From a virus, in the IMG/VR virus record IMGVR_UViG_3300036768_000767, positions 1 to 64,000 of that record: a DNA stretch of 64,000 nt. One strand, given 5' to 3'. Positions within the stretch are counted from its first letter, which is position 1. Every line of letters begins with the position of its first letter. The translations under genes and the position numbers were made by a program. This document shows, piece after piece, positions 35,272 to 43,777 of this stretch. The notes beneath the pieces were generated by a model. The model saw nothing but the letters and a program-made list of their open reading frames with translations, made no database searches and was not told the origin of the DNA.

Positions 35272-36048
35272 GTGGCCGACAACACCTCGATTGACCCGGG
35301 AGCTAGCCCCACCGTAACCATCGCGACGGACGAGATTTCCGGGATCCATTACCAGAAGGTCAAGCTTTACAATGCCACGACCGACAGCACGGACCCTGTG
35401 CTCGAGGGCCACCGGTTCGGCGCATCGTCCGAGCGCATCCCGTTTGTGGCGCTCATGGCCTATGAGTACAGGCAGATAGACGCGTTAGTTGAGTCGGGGT
35501 CCACTTCCACTGTCATCAACTGCACTGGTCATTCGGCTGTCGTTGGTGCTGTGGTTTCGTTCGCCTACTGGGCGAGCACGCCATCTGCGGTGTCTTACGT
35601 CACGGCGGTCACGGCGAATACCATCACCGTCAGTCCGCCCCTTCCCGCTGCACCGACCAATGGTGATAAATTCGACATTCTCCAGGGAAAGCCGGTTCCG
35701 ATAGAGCCAGGCGTCGGTGCGTTACGGGTCGTGACGACTAGTTCGAGTACCGTCAAGCTCACCTCGAACGTGGTCAGCTCGTCCGTTACGGTCGCCTCCG
35801 TCGGCGACACGACATCGAGTACCACGCTCAAAGCGTCGAACGCATTGCGGAAGCGCATCACGATCACTAACGACTCGACTGCCCGGCTCTACATCCTCTT
35901 AGGTTCCGGCACTGCGTCCTCGACGAACTACACCATCTCACTCGGACGTTACGACACATATGAAGACACGATGTACACCGGCAATATCACCGGCGTCTGG
36001 GATTCTGACCCCAATACCGGTAATGCTCTGATCACGGAGGTTACGTAA
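35272..36048 (+). CDS. Tail-associated beta-rich protein
   Basis: A 258-residue Ser/Thr-rich protein starting at GTG 35272 (GGAGG upstream). The middle (VTAVTANTITVSPPLPAAP) and the C-terminal domain (KRITITNDSTARLYILLGSG) have clear strand alternation, as in fibre tip or decoration domains. Unknown exact role. Confidence 0.6.
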   Translation: MADNTSIDPGASPTVTIATDEISGIHYQKVKLYNATTDSTDPVLEGHRFGASSERIPFVALMAYEYRQIDALVESGSTSTVINCTGHSAVVGAVVSFAYWASTPSAVSYVTAVTANTITVSPPLPAAPTNGDKFDILQGKPVPIEPGVGALRVVTTSSSTVKLTSNVVSSSVTVASVGDTTSSTTLKASNALRKRITITNDSTARLYILLGSGTASSTNYTISLGRYDTYEDTMYTGNITGVWDSDPNTGNALITEVT

Positions 36049-36051
36049 CCG

Positions 36052-36789
36052 ATGCCCATCTACCGCGCCGGCAACACCGGAACCATCAGCGCAGGTACCA
36101 ACTCGGCCACTCTCGGCCAGGTTGTATTCTCCAACTCCAATAACATCTCATTCGGGATGAATAACTCGTCGCAGGTCACGGCATCTTACGACCCTGCTCG
36201 CGTAAACAACTTCATAATACGGCAGGGAAGCTTAGCGGCTGCTAGTTATGGCAACTCAGTCTTCTTCGTTCAGCCGTGCGACATGCCGCCCGGGACGTTC
36301 GATCGGGCACTGCACTTCGTGAATGTGACTAACACGACAAACGTCACGGGCACGCTTACGATTTCGTTCTTTCACGGTCTCTACACCAGAAATAACAACA
36401 CGCTATCGCTCGCCACGAGCGGCTCACAGTCGCTGGCAATTACTTTCAGCGGCTCGGAGCGCAACTCACTCAACACCGGTATTCGACACTTCTCCATTCC
36501 GCTCAGCGCGAACATTACTGGCGGTGCGTACTGGTACGCGGCGGGTTCGGTTACGGCAACCGCCGGCGCAAACGCCACCGTCAATCAGCTCGTCGTTTCG
36601 CAGTTCAACTCTTCGTTCATTGGACCGCTCGGTGTTCCCAGCAACCAGAGTTATCAAAAGGCGATTGGGTACGGCTCTTGGTCCGCGAACACGAACAACG
36701 TTCCATCGAGTATGGCGTTCTCCGACCTACGGGGTTCGGGCCTCTGGGCACGTGATCAGTACGTGGTGTTCGTGAACGGCACGGTTTAG
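36052..36789 (+). CDS. Fibre or receptor-binding type protein
   Basis: The 245-residue product is rich in Asn, Ser, Thr and Gly and highly beta-patterned (ISAGTNSATLGQVVFSNSNN, GTLTISFFHGLYTRNN). Proteins with this composition at the end of tail modules usually bind receptors. It is 3 bases downstream of 35272-36048, so the two are co-translated. Confidence 0.6.
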   Translation: MPIYRAGNTGTISAGTNSATLGQVVFSNSNNISFGMNNSSQVTASYDPARVNNFIIRQGSLAAASYGNSVFFVQPCDMPPGTFDRALHFVNVTNTTNVTGTLTISFFHGLYTRNNNTLSLATSGSQSLAITFSGSERNSLNTGIRHFSIPLSANITGGAYWYAAGSVTATAGANATVNQLVVSQFNSSFIGPLGVPSNQSYQKAIGYGSWSANTNNVPSSMAFSDLRGSGLWARDQYVVFVNGTV

Positions 36790-36828
36790 GGATAGGCCCT
36801 TTGCGTTTAGTCTGAGATAGTCTGATCG

Positions 36829-37548
36829 ATGAAACCAGAGCTCATCATTCAAGACTTCGCCGGGGTTCATAACAGCGACCTTCAAAGAACTTCTGCGCGG
36901 CTAATCAAAGGCGGTAGCTGGAAAAGGCAGCGCATCATCTTGATCATTCCTGCCGGGGCAAGCATTCCCGCAAAGGTCTATCTTACCCATATGAACCTTG
37001 TGTTTCCGCCGAACCAAGGATGTCTTCGCATCCTTGCGCAAGGTATGGAGGTTGGTGAGGCATACTCGAACGCTATCGAGCAGATTCTCGCTCACCCGGA
37101 TTTCTCGCAATGGGAGTACTTGCTTACAATCGAGCACGACAACTGCCCGCCGTCGGACGGCGTACTTCAGCTTCTTGAGTCGATGGAGGCGCATCCGGAG
37201 TTCGCGTGTATTGGGGGGCTGTACTACACGAAGGGTCCTGGAGGCGTGGCGCAGATCTGGGGCGACCCCAAAGACCCGATCCTGAACTACCGCCCCCAGC
37301 CACCTGACCCCAACGGCGGGCTAGTGGAGTGCTGTGGGACGGGCATGGGTTTTAATCTGTTCAGGTTGTCCATGTTCAAGGATGAGCGAATTCCGAGACC
37401 ATGGTTTCGCACGAAATTTGGCAAAGAGGGCGGCGCAACTCAGGATCTCGCCTTCTGGGCCGAGGCTCGGAAGTACGGGTATCGGTGCGCGATCGACTGC
37501 CGCGTGCGGGTCGGGCACTACGACGCCCAGCAAGATATCACCTGGTAG
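36829..37548 (+). CDS. Glycosyltransferase-like protein
   Basis: The 239-residue protein looks like a GT-A type enzyme: a Rossmann-like start (RIILIIPAGASIPAKVYLTH), the acidic metal/sugar site YLLTIEHDNCPPSDG near residue 105, and a later GATQDLAFWAEARKYGYRC where such enzymes have a second acidic motif. It may glycosylate virion proteins, DNA or host surface sugars; the target is not visible. It is paired with a methyltransferase-like gene 3 bases downstream. Confidence 0.65.
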   Translation: MKPELIIQDFAGVHNSDLQRTSARLIKGGSWKRQRIILIIPAGASIPAKVYLTHMNLVFPPNQGCLRILAQGMEVGEAYSNAIEQILAHPDFSQWEYLLTIEHDNCPPSDGVLQLLESMEAHPEFACIGGLYYTKGPGGVAQIWGDPKDPILNYRPQPPDPNGGLVECCGTGMGFNLFRLSMFKDERIPRPWFRTKFGKEGGATQDLAFWAEARKYGYRCAIDCRVRVGHYDAQQDITW

Positions 37549-37551
37549 GTT

Positions 37552-38160
37552 ATGACGAAGAAAAAGCTCGAAAAAATGCAATCCAAAGCCTCTCGGCAAC
37601 TCATCAAGCTCGACATTGCAGCGGGCCAGAACAAGCGCGAAGGTTTTGTCGGTATCGATCTCTATTCCGGCAGTGACATCGTCCACAACCTGAACCACTA
37701 CCCATGGCCCATTGCCGACGAATCAGTGTCCGAGGCTCATTGTAGTCATTACCTCGAGCACATCCCGATGGCCTACTGGCACCCGGGAAACCGCTACTCA
37801 CCGGTGCAGGAGACCCCGAAGGGCCGGGACGCCCTGTGTAAATTCTTCGACGAGCTTCATCGCATCCTCGTGCCCGGCGGGAAATGCTACCTCATCGCCC
37901 CGTACTATGCGAACCAGCGGTGCTGGCAAGATCCTACCCACCGCAGGCCCATCTGCGACAGCACATTCTTCTACCTCTCAAAGCAGTGGCGGGAGGCGAA
38001 TCGTCTCGATCACTACGGAATGACCTGCGATTTCGAAGCCACATGGGGCTACGCATTCGAGCAGGATCTCTTGGGCCGAAACGACGAGTACCGCCAATTC
38101 GCCGTCCGACACCACTGGCACGCCGTCCAAGACATCCACGCTACCCTGACCAAGAAGTAA
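37552..38160 (+). CDS. Class I SAM-dependent methyltransferase-like protein
   Basis: The 202-residue protein has KLDIAAGQNKREGFVGIDLY as SAM motif I and its following acidic strand end, then EAHCSHYLEHI, then LHRILVPGGKCYLIAPYY in the usual methyltransferase order. It sits next to the glycosyltransferase-like gene, so both could modify the same sugar or virion component. No DNA methyltransferase motif (DPPY/NPPY) is present. Confidence 0.72.
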   Translation: MTKKKLEKMQSKASRQLIKLDIAAGQNKREGFVGIDLYSGSDIVHNLNHYPWPIADESVSEAHCSHYLEHIPMAYWHPGNRYSPVQETPKGRDALCKFFDELHRILVPGGKCYLIAPYYANQRCWQDPTHRRPICDSTFFYLSKQWREANRLDHYGMTCDFEATWGYAFEQDLLGRNDEYRQFAVRHHWHAVQDIHATLTKK

Positions 38161-38183
38161 GCTCGTGATACCCTTGGGGTGAC

Positions 38184-39797
38184 ATGCTCACCCTGCTTCT
38201 CAAGACTCATAGCGCTTCGGGCGGCGTCACCGCCGCCGTCTCGAGCGTTGCTCTTGCGGTTGCCGCGCAAACCGTAACGGTCGCCAGCGACACCAATACG
38301 AGCCAGAACGCGCTGATAGTGGCCCTGTCCCCGCAAGCCGTAAGCGTCGCGTGCGGCGCAAGCATATTGCAAAACGCCCAGATGCTTGCCGCTTCTTCGC
38401 AGGCGGTTTCGGTGGCCAGCTCGGCTGTCATACCGACCGGGGCTCAGGCGAGTACGCTCGCCGCGCAATCCTCTACCGTTACGACGGATCAGGTCCTATC
38501 GCAGAACACCGTTACACTTACCATTACTCCGCAAGCATCGACAGTCGCAGGCAATGCCAACACGGCACAAGGGGCTCAGGCTCTCGCGGTCTCGGGTCAA
38601 GCGGTCACTGTCACTAGCGGCGCAACCGCCGCGGTCAACGCGGAGACCGTCGTTGCGAGCGTGCAAGGCGTTTCGGTCACTGGGGACGCGGCGGTTACAC
38701 AAAACGCCCAGACACTGACCGCCATCCCTCAGAGCGTTTCCGTTGCGACCGGCCAGACCCTTGCTCAAAACGCACAGACGGTAACCACGAGTGCTCAGGC
38801 GGTGGCCGTCACCGGCGACGTCAGTGCGACTCAGAACGCACAAACCTTGACCGTCCTCGAGCAAGCACCGACGGTGGCTATCGATATCTCCACTACTCAA
38901 AACGCCCAAAGCCTAACGCTCGCACCACAAGGAGCAAGCGTCGGCGGCGCCGTCACGGGCGCTGCGAACACCCAGACGGTCACGGTCGGCGCGCAGGGGA
39001 CTTCGGTCTCGACAGACCAGGTGCTCACCCAGAACGTTCAGACGCTCACGGCATCCCCACAGGTCGTCACGGTCACTGGAGACGCTAGTGCGACGCTTGC
39101 TGCCGTGGCGCTGGTCGCCTCGCTCCAGTCCCCGAATCTCTTGACCGACCAGGTACTGGCCCAGAACGCCATCTCGCTCACCGTCTCACCGCAGGCCGTG
39201 TCGATTGCGACCGGTAGTAACGTCACGGTAACCGCCGGGGTAGTCTCCGGGTCACTGGCGGCCCAAGGCGCGACTGTTTCGGGCTCGACCACCGCTTCCC
39301 CTGGGGTCGTCTCGGTGACGGTCTCCGGGCTTTCTACGGCCGTTATAAGCGACCAGATCTTGTCAGTCGGCACTGCTACGGTCACGCTCGCCGCCGTTAC
39401 ACCGTCGGCGTTGGGCAGTACGAGCGTCCCGGTGGGCGCGCTGGTCGCGTACGTCACCCCGGAAGCGGTCATGACCGCCGGGGGCGCGACGGGTCTGCCC
39501 GGAGCACTGTCGGTCTCGGCTACACCCCTTACGCTCAATACCCTGTTTGATTACGCGGTGGGAACAAACGCACTCGCGCTCACCGCCGCGCCGCAGGCCG
39601 TCAACGTTGTTGTCGTGGTCATGGCCGCGAATGCTTCCGTCGGTTGGAAGGCCGTTGGAACTCTGCGGTGGACGGCCGAGGAGAACCGACTTCACTTCAC
39701 CCCGGCTGACGGGCGGGTTCATTGGACGGCGGACGAGAACCGCCTGCACTTCACTGCCCGAGGTCGGTTACACTGGACCGCGGAGGACGATGAGTAA
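38184..39797 (+). CDS. Long repeat protein, possible fibre or adhesin
   Basis: The 537-residue protein consists of about 20 imperfect repeats of roughly 23-25 residues with the consensus NAQTLT..PQ.VSVAT....Q, ending with three W-T-A-(E/D)-E-N-R-L-H-F type units. It is nearly free of Lys and Arg in the repeats and strongly beta-patterned, as in solenoid fibres. Its start has TTGGGGTGAC upstream rather than a clear ribosome site. It might form an extended spike; repeat number may vary between relatives. Confidence 0.65.
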   Translation: MLTLLLKTHSASGGVTAAVSSVALAVAAQTVTVASDTNTSQNALIVALSPQAVSVACGASILQNAQMLAASSQAVSVASSAVIPTGAQASTLAAQSSTVTTDQVLSQNTVTLTITPQASTVAGNANTAQGAQALAVSGQAVTVTSGATAAVNAETVVASVQGVSVTGDAAVTQNAQTLTAIPQSVSVATGQTLAQNAQTVTTSAQAVAVTGDVSATQNAQTLTVLEQAPTVAIDISTTQNAQSLTLAPQGASVGGAVTGAANTQTVTVGAQGTSVSTDQVLTQNVQTLTASPQVVTVTGDASATLAAVALVASLQSPNLLTDQVLAQNAISLTVSPQAVSIATGSNVTVTAGVVSGSLAAQGATVSGSTTASPGVVSVTVSGLSTAVISDQILSVGTATVTLAAVTPSALGSTSVPVGALVAYVTPEAVMTAGGATGLPGALSVSATPLTLNTLFDYAVGTNALALTAAPQAVNVVVVVMAANASVGWKAVGTLRWTAEENRLHFTPADGRVHWTADENRLHFTARGRLHWTAEDDE

Positions 39798-40122
39798 AGC
39801 CAAGGAGATTCCGATCAAACACCCATCCGAGACGAAGACCGCTGGGGTCTCGTTCGTCAACGTCCTGGAGTCCGGCGAGAGCCTCACCGGCACACCGACC
39901 GTCACATCCTCGCCGTCCGGGCTTACCATCACGAACATCCAACGGAATGCAACGGCTATCACCATCAATGGCGCGTCGGTCGCCGCCAATAAGGCAGTCT
40001 TGTTCACCGTCTCCGGGGGCAAGCACGGCGTCCAGTACGAGCTCGAGGTACAATGCAACACTAACGGCACCCCGGCGCAAAGTCCGCTCGTCGAGTGCAA
40101 GCTTCTCGTCCAGGACGGCTAG
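39790..40122 (+). CDS. Small beta-rich structural protein
   Basis: The ATG at 39790 lies inside the end of the repeat protein gene (8-base overlap). The 110-residue product (SKAKEIPIKHPSETKTAGVS, then SGLTITNIQRNATAITINGA) looks like an Ig-type beta sandwich. Similar small proteins at this position are usually annotated as hypothetical phage structural proteins. Confidence 0.6.
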   Translation: MSKAKEIPIKHPSETKTAGVSFVNVLESGESLTGTPTVTSSPSGLTITNIQRNATAITINGASVAANKAVLFTVSGGKHGVQYELEVQCNTNGTPAQSPLVECKLLVQDG

Positions 40123-40182
40123 ATCCCCCTCTACAGAACAGCTTTTCCCTCGTGGTATCCTCGAACTGGAGACGGCAGATCG

Positions 40183-40476
40183 ATGCTCGAGCGGGCAGTT
40201 CTAATGATGGCGGAGAAGATCGACGGTGACATGTTCAGATGGATCCTAGGCGGCATCCTTGGCCTCTTCTCCATGATCGGCGGTTTCTGGCTGACCAACC
40301 TCACGAACGCCATGACCGACCTGCGCCGGGATGTCGTGCAGCTCGGCCAAGAGCAATCGGCCCTCAAGGCCCACGACGAGTCGCAAACCAAGCTCCTCGA
40401 TCGCGTCGACCAGCGGTTCGAGCGGATCGAGCAAAAAATCGACCTTCTGCTCCAGGAGAGGCGCAGCCACCCGTGA
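40183..40476 (+). CDS. Membrane-anchored coiled-coil protein, holin-like position
   Basis: A 97-residue protein with one membrane helix (WILGGILGLFSMIGGFWLT) followed by a long coiled coil (LLDRVDQRFERIEQKIDLLL), resembling XhlA/DUF-type lysis accessory proteins. It lies 15 bases before the endolysin gene. An in-frame ATG at 40204 or 40207 would also work. A role in lysis is inferred from order and topology. Confidence 0.65.
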   Translation: MLERAVLMMAEKIDGDMFRWILGGILGLFSMIGGFWLTNLTNAMTDLRRDVVQLGQEQSALKAHDESQTKLLDRVDQRFERIEQKIDLLLQERRSHP

Positions 40477-40491
40477 CCAAACCCGAGGATT

Positions 40492-41040
40492 ATGAACGAG
40501 GGACAAGGCCCCCACGAAAAGTCCGGCGAAGGCAGAATCGTACCGTCCCTATCTCCGTTCGACAGGGCGTTTCTACTCGTCCTCGGGTATGAGGGAGGGT
40601 ACGGAATCGATACCCGCGATTCTGGTGGTGAGACAAAATACGGCATCTCCAAGGCCCAGTACCCAAATCTCGACATCAAGAACCTAACCATCGACGACGC
40701 TAAGGCCATCTACCGAAGCGACTACTGGCACGCGTTCCACTGCGGCGAAATTCCATGGCCGCTCGGCTTCGCCTTCTTCGACAGCGTCGTTCAGTTCGCC
40801 CCGCGCAACCCGATCCGGTGGCTGCAAGGTGCGGTCGGCGCGGTCGTGGACGGCGTCCTCGGCCCCCGTACCATCCAGGTGGTAAACGAGTGCCGAGATA
40901 TCGAGATGGCATTGATTCGATTCATGCACGAGCGGGGTGAGTACCGGACGCTCCGGCCGAACTACGACCACTTCGGGAAAGGCTGGCGCAAGCGTGACCT
41001 GATGGTGGTCGCGGACGCGATCCGATTCTGGGGGAAGTAA
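40492..41040 (+). CDS. Endolysin, GH108-type N-acetylmuramidase
   Basis: The 182-residue enzyme has the GH108 signature LGYEGGYGIDTRDSGGETKY with catalytic Glu about residue 34, YRSDYWHAFHCGEIP, and a C-terminal binding-like part (GVLGPRTIQVVN). It cleaves glycan strands of peptidoglycan. It has no signal peptide, so export would need the holin. Confidence 0.88.
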   Translation: MNEGQGPHEKSGEGRIVPSLSPFDRAFLLVLGYEGGYGIDTRDSGGETKYGISKAQYPNLDIKNLTIDDAKAIYRSDYWHAFHCGEIPWPLGFAFFDSVVQFAPRNPIRWLQGAVGAVVDGVLGPRTIQVVNECRDIEMALIRFMHERGEYRTLRPNYDHFGKGWRKRDLMVVADAIRFWGK

Positions 41041-41043
41041 GCC

Positions 41044-41916
41044 ATGAGAGACTTCTTCCGCTGGTGCCTACTACCGTTTCTGGTTGGGCTGGTGTTTGGG
41101 TTCATGCATGCCGCGCATGGGCAGGAAGGCGGGAACAACCTCTGTGCCAGCTACCTGGGCATGTGCTCCAAGCACTGGCCGTGCTCAAAGTCGCTCCGCG
41201 TCTTCCAGGGCCTGTCGGAGAAGCGGGTCGGCTGGCTGGCCGACGGTACTTTTGGCACGACGTGTACGTGCCCGAAGCGATTTCTGGCGCTTCCCGGGAA
41301 GAAGGTCATCCGTGTCCAGCTCCTGAACGGCACGTGCTTTCCCGAGCGCGGGAGGCGATGTGGCCGCCGGGAGACCTTCTACGCCGAGTCCATTCGTTCG
41401 GCAGATCGGAAGCTCGCGCGTGGCGACAAGCGACTCTTGGCACGCATAGATCGAGCGCTCAAGGCTACCCGTGCGGTGGTCCCGTACGACTTGCCGGACA
41501 CCATCAAACTGGCCGGGCTATGTTTAGAGTGCCCGCTCGGTGCGAATGCTAGGTTGGCCATCCTGCAGCGGGCGAAGACCATCTTGCCGGATTTCGTGTT
41601 CGTCGATTCCGTACTTACGCAGAAATGCCTGCCGGGCCTGGTATGCGAAAAACACGGTTTCTCGCCGCGGTGTAATCCCGCCGTGCAGGAGTGTCTGGCG
41701 GACACCGACGGCGACGACTTCCGGACGATGGATGGGGATCGGTTCCTCCTAGCAACGACGGGATTCGTGATGGCGTGTCTTTGGTCGCCCAGCATGAACT
41801 GCCTCGACGAGTCACGCTCGTCATTCGAGCCGCCGCCAACCCGCACCCACTGCCCGACGCAGGGTGATTTCGAAGCCCTCCGCTACTGGCTCCTCGAGGG
41901 CGTGGTGCGGCCGTGA
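41044..41916 (+). CDS. Secreted Cys-rich protein of the lysis region
   Basis: A 290-residue product with a Sec signal (FLVGLVFGFMHAAHGQ, cleavage likely after AHG or AHA). The mature protein has many cysteines, including GTTCTCPKRFLALPGKK and LCLECPLGANARL, and DTDGDDFRTMDGDRF, a possible calcium-type site. I do not recognise the family firmly. It follows the endolysin by 3 bases and overlaps the lipoprotein gene, so an envelope-directed lysis role is plausible. Confidence 0.6.
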   Translation: MRDFFRWCLLPFLVGLVFGFMHAAHGQEGGNNLCASYLGMCSKHWPCSKSLRVFQGLSEKRVGWLADGTFGTTCTCPKRFLALPGKKVIRVQLLNGTCFPERGRRCGRRETFYAESIRSADRKLARGDKRLLARIDRALKATRAVVPYDLPDTIKLAGLCLECPLGANARLAILQRAKTILPDFVFVDSVLTQKCLPGLVCEKHGFSPRCNPAVQECLADTDGDDFRTMDGDRFLLATTGFVMACLWSPSMNCLDESRSSFEPPPTRTHCPTQGDFEALRYWLLEGVVRP

Positions 41917-42104
41917 GGATATGCCTCCTCACCGCCGCCATTATGCTGCTTTGCGGCTGCGGTGTCTCGTTGCAAGCTAGCGCATGGAACCACTCGGCGA
42001 AAGAGTGTCGGGAAGCGGAGGACTACGGAAACGGCTACTGGGAGCGGGATGTATTCTGTCGCGACGGCGTGGGATTCCTGACCTGGGCGACGTGGGTGTG
42101 GTAG
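41913..42104 (+). CDS. Small lipoprotein, possible outer spanin
   Basis: The GTG start overlaps the previous stop (GTGA). The 63-residue product has a lipoprotein signal (ICLLTAAIMLLCGC, lipid attachment on the Cys of CGC) and a short mature part. Small lipoproteins beside endolysins are often outer-membrane spanins, but the usual inner-membrane partner is not clearly identified here. Confidence 0.6.
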   Translation: MRICLLTAAIMLLCGCGVSLQASAWNHSAKECREAEDYGNGYWERDVFCRDGVGFLTWATWVW

Positions 42105-42134
42105 ACCGCCGGCAAGTCGTGCGACACTGACCGC

Positions 42135-42425
42135 ATGACAGCGAAAATCCTGAACTTCATTCTCAGCTACTCGAAACTCGGAAAGTTTCTCGACGGACAC
42201 AAGACCATCATCGGGGCATCTCTGCTTCTCGTTGTAAAGGTACTCGAAGGTCTTCAGGCTATCTCGCCATTGTTTCCAACAGCCACCTATCTCGGACAGG
42301 CGGAAGATAGCGTCCGCGACGCGCTGAACGTCACCATCTCCACGCTCGAAGCTCTCGGCTACTCGTTCGCGAGCATCGGGCTTGCGCGAAAGTACGTGAA
42401 GGCGAAGCTCCCAGATGGGAAGTAA
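42135..42425 (+). CDS. Small membrane protein, holin-like
   Basis: The 96-residue protein has one clear hydrophobic helix (IIGASLLLVVKVLEGLQAI) and a second moderately hydrophobic one (LEALGYSFASIGLA). It ends in a basic KYVKAKLPDGK tail, the usual holin topology. It closes the lysis gene run. An in-frame start other than the ATG at 42135 is not evident. Confidence 0.55.
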   Translation: MTAKILNFILSYSKLGKFLDGHKTIIGASLLLVVKVLEGLQAISPLFPTATYLGQAEDSVRDALNVTISTLEALGYSFASIGLARKYVKAKLPDGK

Positions 42426-42946
42426 AGACTTCAAGCGTTTTCGTCTTAAAGATTTTCACTATGCGCGCACCATCGCAGTATTTGCGTAGCTTACTCCTTT
42501 ACCGGTGGTTCTTTTGCCAATTCCGACCCATTGCCTTGATGTCGCTCTTGCGTTCGGTGCATTAGGTAAAGCCGCAAAGGGCCGCTGGGACGGCGTCGAT
42601 GCAATTGAATGTGTCCGATCCGTACGTAATGGGGGTAGATAGCCGCGATCCGTTTCGACACCGCTGCATTGGCACTACCAATCTGCCGAAACGTTGACCG
42701 GTAACATCCATCAATCGACTCATACCTTGTTTGGTTCCCAGTCCCGTTCTGTCGCGTCACGCTCATCCCTATCAGGTCAATCGCTGAACTCACAGAAAAT
42801 ATGTATTCATCACGATTACTTAGATGGAAAAGTACGGGCAATGTTAAAAATTGTTGACACAAAATCATTTTCTGACGAATCATACTCTACACAAGACAAG
42901 CTGATGAGCACTAAGGCTCATCAAAACCGACAGCAGGGAGGCAGGT
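42426..42946 (+). promoter_or_regulatory. Intergenic region with copy 3 of the TTGTTGACAC element
   Basis: TTGTTGACAC at 42851-42860 is followed by an AT-rich stretch; the best -10 candidates (GAATCA at 17 bases, TACTCT at 23) are poor. It precedes the small-gene group 42947-44296. The rest, 42426-42850, has no gene I can support. A minus-strand frame (42491-42883) looks partly protein-like near its end, but its start lies in the promoter and lacks a ribosome site. Confidence 0.5.
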
Positions 42947-43066
42947 ATGGGGAGGTTCAGGGCGAAGGCGGATGCAGCGCTCGACGTGATCTTTGAGGTC
43001 ATGTGGTGGGCGACTGTAGCAGGTCTCGTGGTCTTGGGCACCACCATGACCGTGCCCCACCTGTAG
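42947..43066 (+). CDS. Very small one-pass membrane peptide
   Basis: An ATG at 42947 with AGGGAGGC upstream starts a 39-residue peptide with a membrane helix (MWWATVAGLVVLGTTMT). It is too short for certainty, but the ribosome site is excellent and it is the first gene after the 42851 element. Confidence 0.5.
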   Translation: MGRFRAKADAALDVIFEVMWWATVAGLVVLGTTMTVPHL

Positions 43067-43096
43067 GGCATTTTACGTGACACAAGGAGGCAAACA

Positions 43097-43321
43097 ATGA
43101 GAAGCGCAGCAATAGCAAAACAAAGACTTCAACGACTCACGTGGGACGCGTGGGCAAGGCGGGTGGACGTGATGTTGTCCGTAGCCGGGCTCTCACGGGC
43201 CGACTTTCCGCAGTATCCGTTTCGCTCGACTCATTTGGCCGGTGTTTCGGCGAGTGAGGTGGCGATCCGGTTACTTGCGGAGCATGCGGAGCAGTTGAAG
43301 GGACAGAAGGTTAGCGTCTAG
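43097..43321 (+). CDS. Small basic protein, unknown
   Basis: The start has CAAGGAGG upstream. The 74-residue product (KQRLQRLTWDAWARRVDVML, then SASEVAIRLLAEHAEQLKG) is helical and basic and has no family I know. Confidence 0.6.
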   Translation: MRSAAIAKQRLQRLTWDAWARRVDVMLSVAGLSRADFPQYPFRSTHLAGVSASEVAIRLLAEHAEQLKGQKVSV

Positions 43322-43341
43322 GTGGATGGAGAACGAAGGTT

Positions 43342-43584
43342 ATGAAGACATACCATGACAACACAGCGGAGAAGACTTGCAAGGAATACGCACTACTCAT
43401 TTCAATGCTCACCGCCCTGGGGGTAGCAATGTTTGGCACCGGGTGTGCTGGGATTGGCGCGTCGGCTAACATTTACCGGATCGACGAGCACCAGGAGAGC
43501 CACAAGACGTATCGCAACGCGATCCCGCTCAAATGTTATTTCGTCAACTGCGCACCCGAGGCAGACGAGGCCCAAGGTTCATGA
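43342..43584 (+). CDS. Small lipoprotein-like protein
   Basis: The 80-residue product has a hydrophobic segment (LLISMLTALGVAMFGTGC) ending in a plausible lipobox Cys, followed by a short charged part with two further cysteines (CYFVNC). The N-terminal 16 residues before the hydrophobic part are longer than usual for a signal. It may be an outer-membrane or periplasmic lysis or exclusion protein. Confidence 0.55.
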   Translation: MKTYHDNTAEKTCKEYALLISMLTALGVAMFGTGCAGIGASANIYRIDEHQESHKTYRNAIPLKCYFVNCAPEADEAQGS

Positions 43585-43606
43585 CGGCTAGCAGGTAAGG
43601 AGGACT

Positions 43607-43774
43607 ATGTTCGATCAAATCAAAGCACATCTCTTCAGTATCCCGGGCATCGTGACCACGTTCATTCATGTGTTCCTGGTGGTCGGCTTCGTCACCTGCT
43701 ACATGGCGTTCCAGACGCAGGTACTCGGCAATGACCCGCTGGCGCAGGTCCAGCAGGTGAAACCGAAGAAGTAA
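43607..43774 (+). CDS. Small one-pass membrane protein
   Basis: AAGGAGG precedes the ATG at 43607. The 55-residue product has a single membrane helix (TTFIHVFLVVGFVTCYMAF) and a basic C-terminal end (QVKPKK). It lies 3 bases before the transglycosylase gene. Confidence 0.6.
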   Translation: MFDQIKAHLFSIPGIVTTFIHVFLVVGFVTCYMAFQTQVLGNDPLAQVQQVKPKK

Positions 43775-43777
43775 CCC

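Noticed and set aside
38184-39797. CRISPR array or DNA-level tandem repeat in the repeat-protein gene
   Set aside because: The repeat exists at protein level only; the DNA copies differ at many positions and there are no uniform spacers. No CRISPR array was seen elsewhere either.
42491-42883. Minus-strand frame of 130 codons with a protein-like end (YPHYVRIGHIQLHRRR)
   Set aside because: The start lies on the promoter element, there is no ribosome site, and the first half looks random. It may be a remnant, but I cannot support a gene.
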